A stretch of DNA of 64,000 bases from Narthecium ossifragum (Eukaryota > Streptophyta > Magnoliopsida > Dioscoreales > Nartheciaceae): the NCBI GenBank assembly GCA_963920575.1, contig OY986964.1, positions 12,026,663-12,090,662 on the forward strand. The letters are read 5' to 3'. Position 1 is the stretch's first letter. Each line of letters opens with the position of its first letter. The notes under the pieces are model-generated. The model saw nothing but the letters and a program-made list of their open reading frames with translations, made no database searches and was not told where the DNA came from. Shown in pieces: positions 55,936-64,000 of the stretch. The position numbers and the translations under genes were made by a program.

Positions 55936-56517
55936 GTGTATGTCTTTCGCTTTACTGATATGCTCCTTGTGACCAGTGGCGGAGAGTTGCCGCTGTGGGA
56001 AGAGTTCAGGGCGATGTTCCTAGACGTGCACTTTCCAGCTAGTGCACGTGATTCCCTGACCCGCGAGTACCAGTCCCTTCTACAGGGTACTCGCACAGTT
56101 CAGCAGTACGCCTCCAGGTTTACCCAGCTTGTCCATTTTGCGGGGGCAGTTGCAGCAGACCCCGTAGCCAGGGTGCGGCAGTTCGAGTGGGGACTCAGGC
56201 CAGAAATCCGGCGGCAGACAAGCTCACACTGCTTCCAGACGTACCCGGCGATCCTGAATTGCGCCTTATCAGTGGAGGCGCAGTTGCGGGATGACAGGTA
56301 CCGGGCAGTTCCACCGGTACCTCCCACCAGCACACAGCATCGACCCCAGGGCAGGGGTTGGTTCGGCAGAGGGCAGCAGCGGCGCCAGCGACCCTTTCAG
56401 CCGCAGCCGCCGCGTGCACAGCAGTACCAGCAGTCACTACCGAGTCCACCGTGTTTTCTCTGAGGGCAGCTAGGGCACTTCCGTAGAGACTGTCCCCAGC
56501 GAGGAGCGCGAGGTGCT
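55936..56517 (+). pseudogene. gag: Ty3 gag, N-terminally deleted, stop in the zinc knuckle
   Basis: Only the C-terminal half of the gag domain is present (LWEEFRAMFLDVHFPASARD, GTRTVQQYASRFTQLV). The N-terminal half, present in the related gag at the right edge (DPPRFNGRSGDP), is missing, so a deletion lies between the primer site and 55990. The CCHC knuckle ([17 protein letters not shown]) has TGA at 56461-56463 exactly where its second Cys should be. Otherwise the frame runs into pol. Confidence 0.85.
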
Positions 56518-58734
56518 GTGCCGCAGGGCAGTAGAGGCAGAGGGTCCGGTGCTTGGCGGGGGAGCAGTGGATGGCGCGGGTCAGGGGCGGGACCGGGGCG
56601 TCCCAGGGGTGGAGACGGCCGGCGAGGGCATGTGTTCGCCCTCCCAATGTGTGAGCAGCGGGACACCGTGCAGTTGTACCAGCCGCCACCGCAGTACCAA
56701 CAGCCGTTGCAGTACCAGCAGCCGTTACAGTACCAGCAACCGTTGCAGTACCAGCAGCCGTTGCAGTACCACCAGCCTCAGCAGTACCAGCAGACCGCAG
56801 CAGAGCCGTCCGTCCTCAGCGGTATCTTTCAGCTTTCTATTTCTTTGATAGATGTGCTGATAGACTCTGTGGCGTCTCATTCCTACATTGCTAGCATGTG
56901 CGTGGCATCACTAGGATTAGAGACGAGTCGGCTAGAGGTGGCACAATCTGTAGACTCACCGATCGACGGGACGGTCAGGGTGGACCGGGTTTGCCGATCT
57001 TGTTCCTTGGAGGTTGGAGGCCTCCGAGTCTGTCTAGACCTACTGGTGCTAGACATGACCGGCTTTGACGTGATACTCGGTATGGACTGGTTGGCAGCAT
57101 ACCGGGCCGTCATCGATTGTGGTCGCCGGAGGGTGGTTGCTTGGACACCCGACGGGACACGTTTTGTGTTGTTGGGGGATCGGTTCTCCACTGATTCCTT
57201 TGCTTGTGGTGTGGGAAGGCGTGGCAGCGAGCTGTCAGCCTTGTTGGCCAGCCTGTCCCTGTCCGATTCTGATGGAGTGCAGCAGCAGTGCAGTTTTTCG
57301 AAGATCGTGTGCGACTTTGCGGACGTGTTCCCCGAGGTGTTGCCAGGGCTTCCACCGTCCAGAGAGGTCGACTTCGAGATCAACCTAGTACCAGGTACCG
57401 CACCGATCTCTCTTCCGGCTTTCAGGATGGCACCAGCAGAGCAGAGCGAGCTGAGGACCCAGTTAGATGAGCTGATCAGCAGAGGCTTCATCCGTCCCAA
57501 CATGTCTCCCTGGGGGGCGCCAGTGTTGTTCGCAAAGAAGAAGGATGGTATTCTTCGACTTTGCATAGACTACAGGCGGCTCAACAGGGTGACGGTGAAG
57601 AACAGGTATCCGATGCCGCGGATCGACGACCTGTTTGACCAGCTTCAAGGATATTCAGTGTTCTCGAAGATCGACCTACGCACCGGCTACCACCAGTTGA
57701 GGGTTCGGGATTGCGACATCCCGAAGACGGCATTCCGGACTCGGTACGGCCTGTACGAGTTCGTGGTGATGCCGTTTGGGCTGACGAACGCACCAGCAGC
57801 GTTCATGAATCTCATGCAGAGGATCTTCCGGCTTTTCCTAGACGAGTTCGTGGTGGTTTTCGTCGATGACATCCTTATCTACTCCCGGTCAGAGGCGGAG
57901 CACGAGCGGCACTTGGCGACAGTGTTGCAGCTACTTCGGAGGCATCGGCTCTTTGCCAAGGCCTCCAAGTGCGAGTTCTGGCTTGCACATGTGGGGTTCC
58001 TTGGACACGTGGTGTCGGCAGCAGGGATCTCAGTCGACCACGCCAAGGTCGAGGCAGTGGTACAGTGGCAGAGACCGAGGACAGTGTTTGAGGTCCGCAG
58101 CTTTTTGGGCTTGGCGGGCTACTACAGGAGGTTCGTGCGGGACTTCTCCAGAGTCGCTGGACCGCTGACCAGACTGACACAGAAGGCCGTCCCGTTCGTG
58201 TGGGATGATGCTTGTGAGCAGGCTTTTGTGCAGCTGAGGACCAGGTTGACCAGTGCACCGGTGCTGATCGTCCCCGAGCGAGGCGTTGGTTACAGTGTCT
58301 ACTGCGACGCCAGTGGTGAGGGTTTGGGGTGTGTCCTCATGCAGGAGGGGCACGTAGTTTCCTATGGTTCTCGCCAGCTGAAGTACCATGAGAGGAACTA
58401 CCCAACCCACGACTTGGAGCTAGCAGCAGTGGTCTTCGCCCTGAAGACCTGGCGACACTACCTCTATGGCGAGAAGTTCTCAGTCTTCTCGGACCATAAG
58501 AGTTTGAGGCACGTTTTCACCCAACGTGACCTCAACCTGAGGCAGCGACGCTGGATGGAGCTACTGGAGGACTACGACTTCGAGTTGCATTACCATCCTG
58601 GTAAGGCAAATGTTGTCGCAGACGCGCTGAGCAGGCAGGTGAGAGAGACCAGAGCAGCAGTAGCAGGGCTATCAGCGCGACAGTGGCAGGCACTCGAGAC
58701 CGCAGGCCAGTTGGGGCTAGAGTTCCAGGATTAG
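56518..58734 (+). pseudogene. pol: Ty3 pol: protease, reverse transcriptase, RNase H
   Basis: Continues the gag frame. First a Gln/Tyr repeat (YQQPLQ units, 56696-56793). The protease has [10 protein letters not shown], where the family has DSGAS, so the flap-side glycine of the active site is changed, and later [47 protein letters not shown], and the catalytic FVDDILIYS. RNase [17 protein letters not shown], then [20 protein letters not shown] and [12 protein letters not shown] at 58732-58734 cuts the frame just before integrase. The Gly-to-Val change probably lowers protease activity, which is inference. Confidence 0.92.
56696..56793. repeat. 18-bp tandem repeat coding YQQPLQ
   Basis: CAGCCGTTGCAGTACCAG repeated about four to five times in the linker before the protease. 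The gag at the right edge has an analogous Gln/His-rich stretch. Confidence 0.85.
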
Positions 58735-58758
58735 GGATCCAGCGGCTTCCTCTACGCA

Positions 58759-60095
58759 GTGCAGAGCATGCCAGTAGTACTGGCTAGAGTGTTAGAGGCG
58801 CAGCGCAGTGACGTAGAGCTCGAGGAGTTACGCATCTCAGCGGGCACGGAGGGCGCAGACGGAGACTGGACAGTATCGTCAGACGGAGGGCTACGGTTCC
58901 GGGGCAGGATAGCAGTTCCAGCAGATCCAGTTCATCGTGACGACGTCCTACGAGAGTTTCACCACTCTCGCTTTGCAGTTCATCCCGGCGGCACCAAGAT
59001 GTACCAGGATCTTCTGCAGCAGTTATGGTGGCGAGGGATGAAGAGGGTGGTGACGGAGTTCGTATCGCGCTGCCTTACCTGTCAGAAGGTTAAGGCAGAG
59101 CACCAGCGAACTCCGGGGTTACTTCAGCCGCTTCCACTAGCTGAGTGGAAGTGGAAGCACATCACGATGGACTTCGTGACCGGGCTACCGAGATCGCCTA
59201 GGGGGAATGACGCGATTTGGGTCATCGTCGATCGATTGACCAAATCGGCGCACTTCCTACCTATGCGGACGACAGACTCGTCAGACAGGTTGGGCAGTTT
59301 GTACGTCAGAGAGGTAGTCAGACTACACGGAGTACCAGTATCGATCGTGTCAGACCGAGACCCCAGGTTCACTAGCAGGATCTGGCGAGGCTTTCAGGAG
59401 GTCGTTGGCACACTCCTGACGTTCAGTACGGCGTTCCATTCGCAGACCGACGGGCAGTCAGAGCGGACGATCCAGATCTTGGAGGACATGCTGCGAGCAT
59501 GTGTCCTCGACGCAGGAGGCAGCTGGGAGGAGCACGTTCCCTTGGTGGAGTTCGCCTACAACAACAGCTACCAGTCCAGTCTTGGAGTAGCACCTTTCGA
59601 GGCGTTGTACGGTAGGCCGTGTCGTTCCCCAGTTTGCTTGACAGAGGTTGGAGAGGCTTCACTCACCGGTCCAGACATCGTCAGGAGGTCGTCCGAGAGG
59701 TTAGTGCAGATCAGGCAGAGGCTTCTGACGGCTCAGAGTCGGCAGAAGAGCTATGCAGATCGGAGGCGACGACCACTTGAGTTCGCAGTTGGCGACAGTG
59801 TGTTTCGGCGGGTATACAGAGGGTCTGTAAGGTTTGGAAGCAGGGGCAAGTTGGCTCCGAGGTTCGTCGGGCCGTTCGAGATCCTAGAGAGGGTCGGCGA
59901 GGTAGCTTACCGCCTTGATCTTCTTCAGCACATGTTAGCTATGCACCCGACTTTCCACGTGTCGATGCTGAGGAAGTATCACCCAGACCCGTCTCATGTC
60001 ATCAGGGTGGATGACATTGAGCTTGAGGCAGACGCGACGTTCGTTGAGCAGCCTTGTCGGCTGGCGACGCGCTGCCGCAGGACGAACACCGGGGG
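58759..60095 (+). pseudogene. pol: Ty3 pol: integrase, chromodomain missing
   Basis: Same frame as the preceding block, separated only by the TAG. Zinc-binding HHCC: HHSRFAVHPG and CLTCQKVK. Core: TMDFVTGLPRS (first Asp), IVSDRDPRFTS (second Asp), and the Glu in SERTIQILEDMLRAC. GPY/F module: RFVGPFEILERVGEVAYRLDL, then FHVSMLRKYHPDPSHV, as in Del/Tekay chromoviruses. After VEQPC the frame jumps to a short unrelated tail and runs into the LTR; the expected chromodomain and a polypurine tract are not seen. Confidence 0.9.
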
Positions 60096-62261
60096 TGTGA
60101 GGACCCGTCACTCTCCTCCTGTGGCTTACTGTGGACCGCAAGGGCAATTTGGTAAATTGCACCTTGTCGGCTAGTTTTCACACTTGCGCTTGTACACACG
60201 CTGACTATGTTTGTGATAATGTTTGCTTAGAATGGTTAGTTGGACCCGGGATCGAAAGATCCGGGCTTGGGCTTGAGATTTGGCCCAAGTCTAGCTTTCT
60301 GGGCAAGAGGGATCGATCCTCTCTAGCTAAGAGATCGATCTCCTTGTGCCAAAAAGTCAAACCCGTTATGGCAAGGAAGATCGATCTCTTCTCAAGGGGA
60401 GATCGATCTCCCTTATGTCGGTTCGTTTGCCTATAAAGCAAACGAGATCGTTATCCTTTGATTTTTTTGGATTTTCCGAGATTTGAGCCGCGTTCTTGCT
60501 AGATCTGAGCTCGTTTGAGGAAGATCTAAGGCCTAGCTGCTTGGATTTAAGCCGCTCTTACTCCGGTAGGGATTCCTACCTACTTCTATTTTCGGGGTTT
60601 TGAGTTTTCCGGTTTGATTCATGTTCTTTTGCTTAGATCTCTATGTATGCATGTTTATTTTTCGTGTTTTCACCGGTTTTGGACTCGTGGGATCTTGATC
60701 TATCAGATCCCAGAGTTTGGTTAGGTTTGGATGTGTTTTCCGGCTGTATTCCTCGCCGGAAGCACGCCGGAGAACCCATTGGGATCGATCCCCTTGAGAA
60801 GGGAGATCGATCTCTTCTAGTGCGTCGCGCCCAGCCCGAGCGAGATCGATCCCCTTGAGAAGGGAGATCGATCTCTTGGTGGTTGATGGTGATGAGTCCC
60901 TGGTTACGAGGAAGATCGATCCCCTTGGGAAGGGAGATCGATCTCCTTCGGTTGACAGGGACGAGTTTTCCCTAAGTACTAAGAGATCGATCCCCTTGGG
61001 AAGGGAGATCGATCCCTTAGTGGCTGAAGGGTGTTTTAAGTGGGATTTTGCCCGCGGGGCTTTGTATGACAGTTTTCCTTACTGTCTTAATACTTGGTAC
61101 ATATGATTAAGCATGCTAGCCCTATAATAGGGCAGTGGTGAACCAGGGGAGTGATGACTCCTGGGATTGTGTAGAATAAACGGGCGGGTAGCCCTACAGC
61201 TTTCCATAGCCTTGCATGCCGGCGTGCGCCGAGGGCTTTATATGCTATGTTTGTGAGCTGTTGTTTGCGGGGTTGTTTCCCGGTGCAGGTGTTGGGGTGG
61301 ACTGCTGGTAGTTGGTGGTGGTACCACTGCAGCAATCCCTAGACCTTAAATACTTGTACACCACCCCGGGCCGGCAGGGTGCCGTGCCTAGACCTTGTAT
61401 TTATATCATCACATCCTGTTGCATGCTTACATGTATTATTCTGCGCATGTTCATAGCATGCATTGTGTTGTGCACTAGTTGCATCTGTTTAGGGCGTTGC
61501 CGATCTGGGGCTTCCGGGTAGCCCGGATCTATCTCTTAGGACCGTTGTGGGTAGCTTGGTCCAGGACTCGATTTGTAGTATTCAGTCTTTTCGATGATAG
61601 GGTTAGTTGGACATGAATACTGTTGTGTTTGATGTTTAGAGGTCGTGTCGGCCTCGAGCCAAGTCGAGGTGTAGCCGGTACCCAGTCCTTCTAGAACTCT
61701 TGGGTGGCAGGTGTGACTACCCAGCGGTGCTATCCGCCAACAGTGCCCAGGATCCTGTTGTGAGTTGGCAGTGCCGTTTCCTGCCTTACTGAGTGTGACC
61801 CAGTGTGTGACCAGTTCGCTGGAAGACCATGGCTGGGGCTCTCAGGGGCATCCGGTGGGGTTATGGGACCCCTGTGATACACCTAGGCTTTTCTTGCGGG
61901 CGACACTATTGTGTTCCCTCCCTTGTGAGTGTCGTAGTGTAGTGTCCCTGTTGAGCTTAGTGCTCACTCCTACCCAGGCTGCGTTTTGTAGGTGCTGGCG
62001 CGAGCTCTTGTTCGGTCGCCCCTACTGGGCAGGTGTTTGGTGACGTGGCGGCGTCTGGCGGTGCTTGAGAGGTGGCGATCATACCGTTTTACCCTTTTGT
62101 TATAGATAGTCTCCTACGGGAGTGATAAATGTATAATTTCCCCGTTTGAGGTTTTGTATCTATTTCAGCTCCAGTGTTTGAGGCTTGTAATTGTTGTTAA
62201 TACAGGATGATTATGACTTGTTAGGGTAACCACTACGATTAGAGGGAAACCTCGCCAAAAA
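60096..62261 (+). repeat. 3' LTR of the Ty3 element, end truncated
   Basis: Matches the 5' LTR to CTCGCCAAAAA at 62261, then diverges abruptly. It carries the same six hairpins (60311 to 61014, offset 6516 bp). Roughly 50 differences, mostly transitions; the hairpin cores themselves show none that I see. Confidence 0.9.
60311..61014. repeat. Palindromic hairpins in the Ty3 3' LTR (2 + 4 units)
   Basis: Same positions and sizes as in the 5' LTR, shifted by 6516 bp; first unit at 60311, second group beginning at 60783. Confidence 0.92.
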
Positions 62262-62341
62262 TAGCATGTATGAGGAGCCCCGCGGGCAAAAACAATCATA
62301 AAAATAGCATTATGACTTGTTATAGATAGTCTCCTACGGAA
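62262..62341. other. Scrambled junction between two LTRs
   Basis: Contains ATTATGACTTGTTA and GTTATAGATAGTCTCCTACGG, both found about 100-200 bp to the left in the 3' LTR (62205 and 62098 regions) but not adjacent there. It also has GCCCCGCGGGCAAAA, the complement of a piece near 61053. This looks like templated filler made during repair, or the inner part of a relative's LTR. Confidence 0.6.
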
Positions 62342-62499
62342 GAAGGGAGAGGAAGGGAAAGAGAGGGGAAGCAGGATAAGACCGGGGAAAGGTGGAGAAG
62401 GGGGGAAGGAAAGTCTTCCCTCCCTTGACAGGGGAGGTGACGTTCGCCATGGCCGTCCCGTCGAACTCCTTCGACAAGACTCTCCCTCGGGGCGGGTGA

Positions 62500-62624
62500 G
62501 ATCGATCCGCACGGCTTGTCGGATTGATCCGGTTAGCAAGGCTAGATCGATCTGCTCAAGAGGTGCGATCGATCCAACTTCCTGGCGTTGAACGATCGAT
62601 CCTTCTAGCAAGGAAGGATCGATC
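62500..62624. repeat. Palindromic hairpins in the minus-strand LTR (3 units)
   Basis: Units at 62500-62529 (30 bp), 62545-62574 (30 bp) and 62594-62624 (31 bp), spacing 45 and 49 bp. Outer arms are GATCGATC or GATTGATC. The inner bases differ entirely from those of the neighbouring LTR yet keep the same length. Confidence 0.88.
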
Positions 62625-62839
62625 CCTCTTCCGCAGGAAGCTAGACTTGGGTTAAAACATAAACCCAAGCTCGGATCTTTTGATCCCGGGTCCACCTAAC
62701 CATTCTACTCAAGCACATACACCAAAACAAGGCCTGTTTGTGCACAAGTGGGTGTGAAACAAACCAACAAGGCGCAATTTACCAAATTGCCCTTGCAGGT
62801 CAACGATGAGCCACAGGAATAGAGGAACGGGTCCTCACA

Positions 62840-62920
62840 TCCTAAAACCCTTAAAAGAAATCTCGTCCTGAGATTCGATAAAGGTAGGGCTCGGAAAACG
62901 AAAACAACGACTACAGAAAA
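62840..62920 (-). other. Short 3' non-coding region with polypurine-like tract
   Basis: Between the gag stop and the LTR on the minus strand: ends CAGGACGAGATTTCTTTTAAGG followed by GTTTTAGGA next to TGTGAGG. It fits the spot for plus-strand priming, though the purine tract is imperfect. Confidence 0.6.
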
Positions 62921-64000
62921 CTAGAAAGCGGTAAAAGTACCTGTGGAAGCGGACGGTACTACAGCTAGTGGAAGCGGCTGCCGTGACTGGTAGCTCTGAT
63001 AGGACGGCTGCACCTCGTCTGCGTAGGGGCGGTCCGAGAGGGCAAACACCTGTCCCCCGCCGTCTGCTCTGACCCTGCCTCCACTGCGGCCTCGCCTAGC
63101 TCCACCTCTCTGCCCCTGCCCAGACCAGGTCCCTCCGCCTCGGCCTCCCTGCGGTGCCGCACCCTGCGCGCTCCACAGTGGACAATCCCTGCGGAAGTGC
63201 CCCGGCTGCTGACAGTGGAAACACAGGGCCGGCCCATGCTCCGACAGCTGCCCTCGGCCTCGCTCCCAGGAAGTCTGCTGGGTGGGTCCCGCTGTAAGAA
63301 GGAGCTGATCCCCCTGATAGGGCTGCTGTGGCTGGTATTGCTGCGGGTACGGCTGCTGGCAATACTGCTGGCACTGCTGCTGCTGGTGCTGGTGCTGGTG
63401 TGCAGGTCTCCGGTGCTGGTCCCTCCGACCCTGAGACCTCAGAGGCTGCCCACCACCTCCCCCACCTGACATAGGTACCGGCTGTACAGTCCTCGGCCTC
63501 TCCTGGCAATGAGACTCCACTGCTAACGCAGCACCCAAAACCGCCGAGTAGGTGGTCGCCTGGCACACGGCAATCAACCTCCTGATCTCCTCTCGGAGCC
63601 CCCTCTCGACGTGTTGGGCTCGAGCGGTGGGGTCAGCTGCCAATGGCCCAGCGTACCGGACCAGGTGGGTGAAGCGGGTGGCATACTGCTGCACCGTGCG
63701 AGAACCCTGAGTGAGGCTGAGGTACTCCTCAGCCAACGCCAACCGCATACTGTACGGAAAGTACGCGTCAAGGAAAGCTGCACGAAAGCCCTCCCAAGAC
63801 AGCTACTCCCCACCTGCCCTGGTGGCATGGGCGGTGCACCACCAGTCCCTAGCGTCTCCCTCAAGCTGGAGCGCCGCAAGTCTGACCCGGAGAGGGTCCT
63901 CCTCGTCGAGCAGGAGGTCCAGTAAACTGGTGACTCCGTCGAGCCACTCCTTCGCCGCCGTCGGGTCCCCACTCCGGCCGTTGAACCTCGGCGGGTCCAA
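62921..64000 (-). pseudogene. gag: Ty3 gag, one stop codon, cut by the window edge
   Basis: Minus-strand gag running in from beyond 64000. N-terminal part DPPRFNGRSGDPTAAKEWLD, then LQLEGDARDWW. A TAG at 63800-63802 is the only break, and the same frame continues (ALAEEYLSLTQGSRTVQQYA, FTHLVRYAG). A Gln/His-rich linker and an intact zinc knuckle CFHCQQPGHFRRDC (about 63200) follow, then a Gly/Arg-rich basic tail. It ends at 62918 with no protease: the LTR starts 80 bp later. This is a gag-LTR arrangement with pol missing. Confidence 0.88.

Larger units (their letters stand above)
53580..62261 (+). mobile_element. Ty3/gypsy element (Tekay/Del-like chromovirus), defective
   Basis: 5' LTR 53580-55817, primer-binding site TGGTATCAGAGC at 55821-55832, gag-pol 55936-60095 in one frame with two stops, and 3' LTR 60096-62261 (last 70 or so bases missing). 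The two LTRs differ at about 50 sites by eye over 2166 bp (2.3%), so the insertion is fairly recent. Domain order (gag, knuckle, protease, RT, RNase H, integrase) is that of Ty3/gypsy. The integrase C-terminal sequence suits the Del/Tekay branch, but the chromodomain and a normal purine tract are missing. Confidence 0.9.
62262..62839 (-). mobile_element. Partial 3' LTR of a minus-strand relative
   Basis: On the minus strand TGTGAGGACCCGTTCC begins at 62839, directly after GGACGAGATTTCTTTTAAGG, the usual end of a Ty3 inside. It shares the GGGCAATTTGGTAAATTG phrase with the LTR on its left. It breaks off after less than 600 bp. Contains three GATCGATC hairpins. Confidence 0.8.

Noticed and set aside
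56195..57566. Minus-strand ORFs of 164 and 227 codons
   Set aside because: Shadow frames of the Ty3 gag-pol reading; GC-rich pol keeps the opposite strand open by chance.

Overview
This window is nuclear DNA of a flowering plant. The evidence is a spliced 60S acidic ribosomal protein P1 gene with a plant telo-box promoter, a GH17 beta-1,3-glucanase with a GPI-type last exon, and dense plant LTR retrotransposons, an L1-type LINE, hAT elements and MITEs. The GC-rich exons of the glucanase and the mix of LTR families fit a monocot best. That is inference, and I do not name a species.

Layout. 1-3.7 kb: AT-rich intergenic DNA with one plausible exon (minus, 644-745), short tandem repeats, a copia-type LTR remnant (minus, about 2402-2800) and the start of a possible small minus-strand gene with its own TATA box (start at 3389). 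5.0-6.3 kb: GH17 glucanase (minus, two exons). 7.1-8.5 kb: a decayed hAT transposon carrying a TTF-type zinc-finger relic. 11.2-13.9 kb: a solo LTR. 14.5-15.1 kb: a hAT MITE just upstream of the ribosomal P1 gene (15.4-16.1 kb, plus, four exons).

18.27-44.54 kb is one LINE (minus strand, about 6.2 kb of its own sequence, bounded by 17-bp target-site duplications, TSDs). Four independent LTR insertions have split it: a solo LTR at 18.8 kb; a solo LTR at 20.6-26.0 kb that itself contains another solo LTR; a solo LTR at 26.2-36.9 kb that contains a complete 9.26-kb Athila-like element with a 1109-residue gag-protease ORF and no pol; and a solo LTR at 39.7-42.1 kb. With each insertion removed, the LINE reading can be followed across the gap.

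44.6-64 kb: a Tourist-like MITE, a GA microsatellite, two Athila-type LTRs fused tail to tail, a truncated LTR, and a Ty3/gypsy element with two LTRs (53.58-62.26 kb) whose gag-pol frame is broken by only two stop codons. At the right edge is a gag-only relative on the minus strand.

The most unusual signal is a shared architecture inside many of these LTRs: tandem arrays of about 30-bp palindromic hairpins. Each has an outer GATCGATC on both sides and an inner 4-5-bp stem, repeated mostly every 61-64 bp in three families and with other spacing or another core (ACGGTCGAT) in others. In most LTRs the arrays lie some 350-1000 bp downstream of the LTR TATA box, so they should be in the transcribed leader. 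I know of no description of this and treat it as the best candidate for something new.
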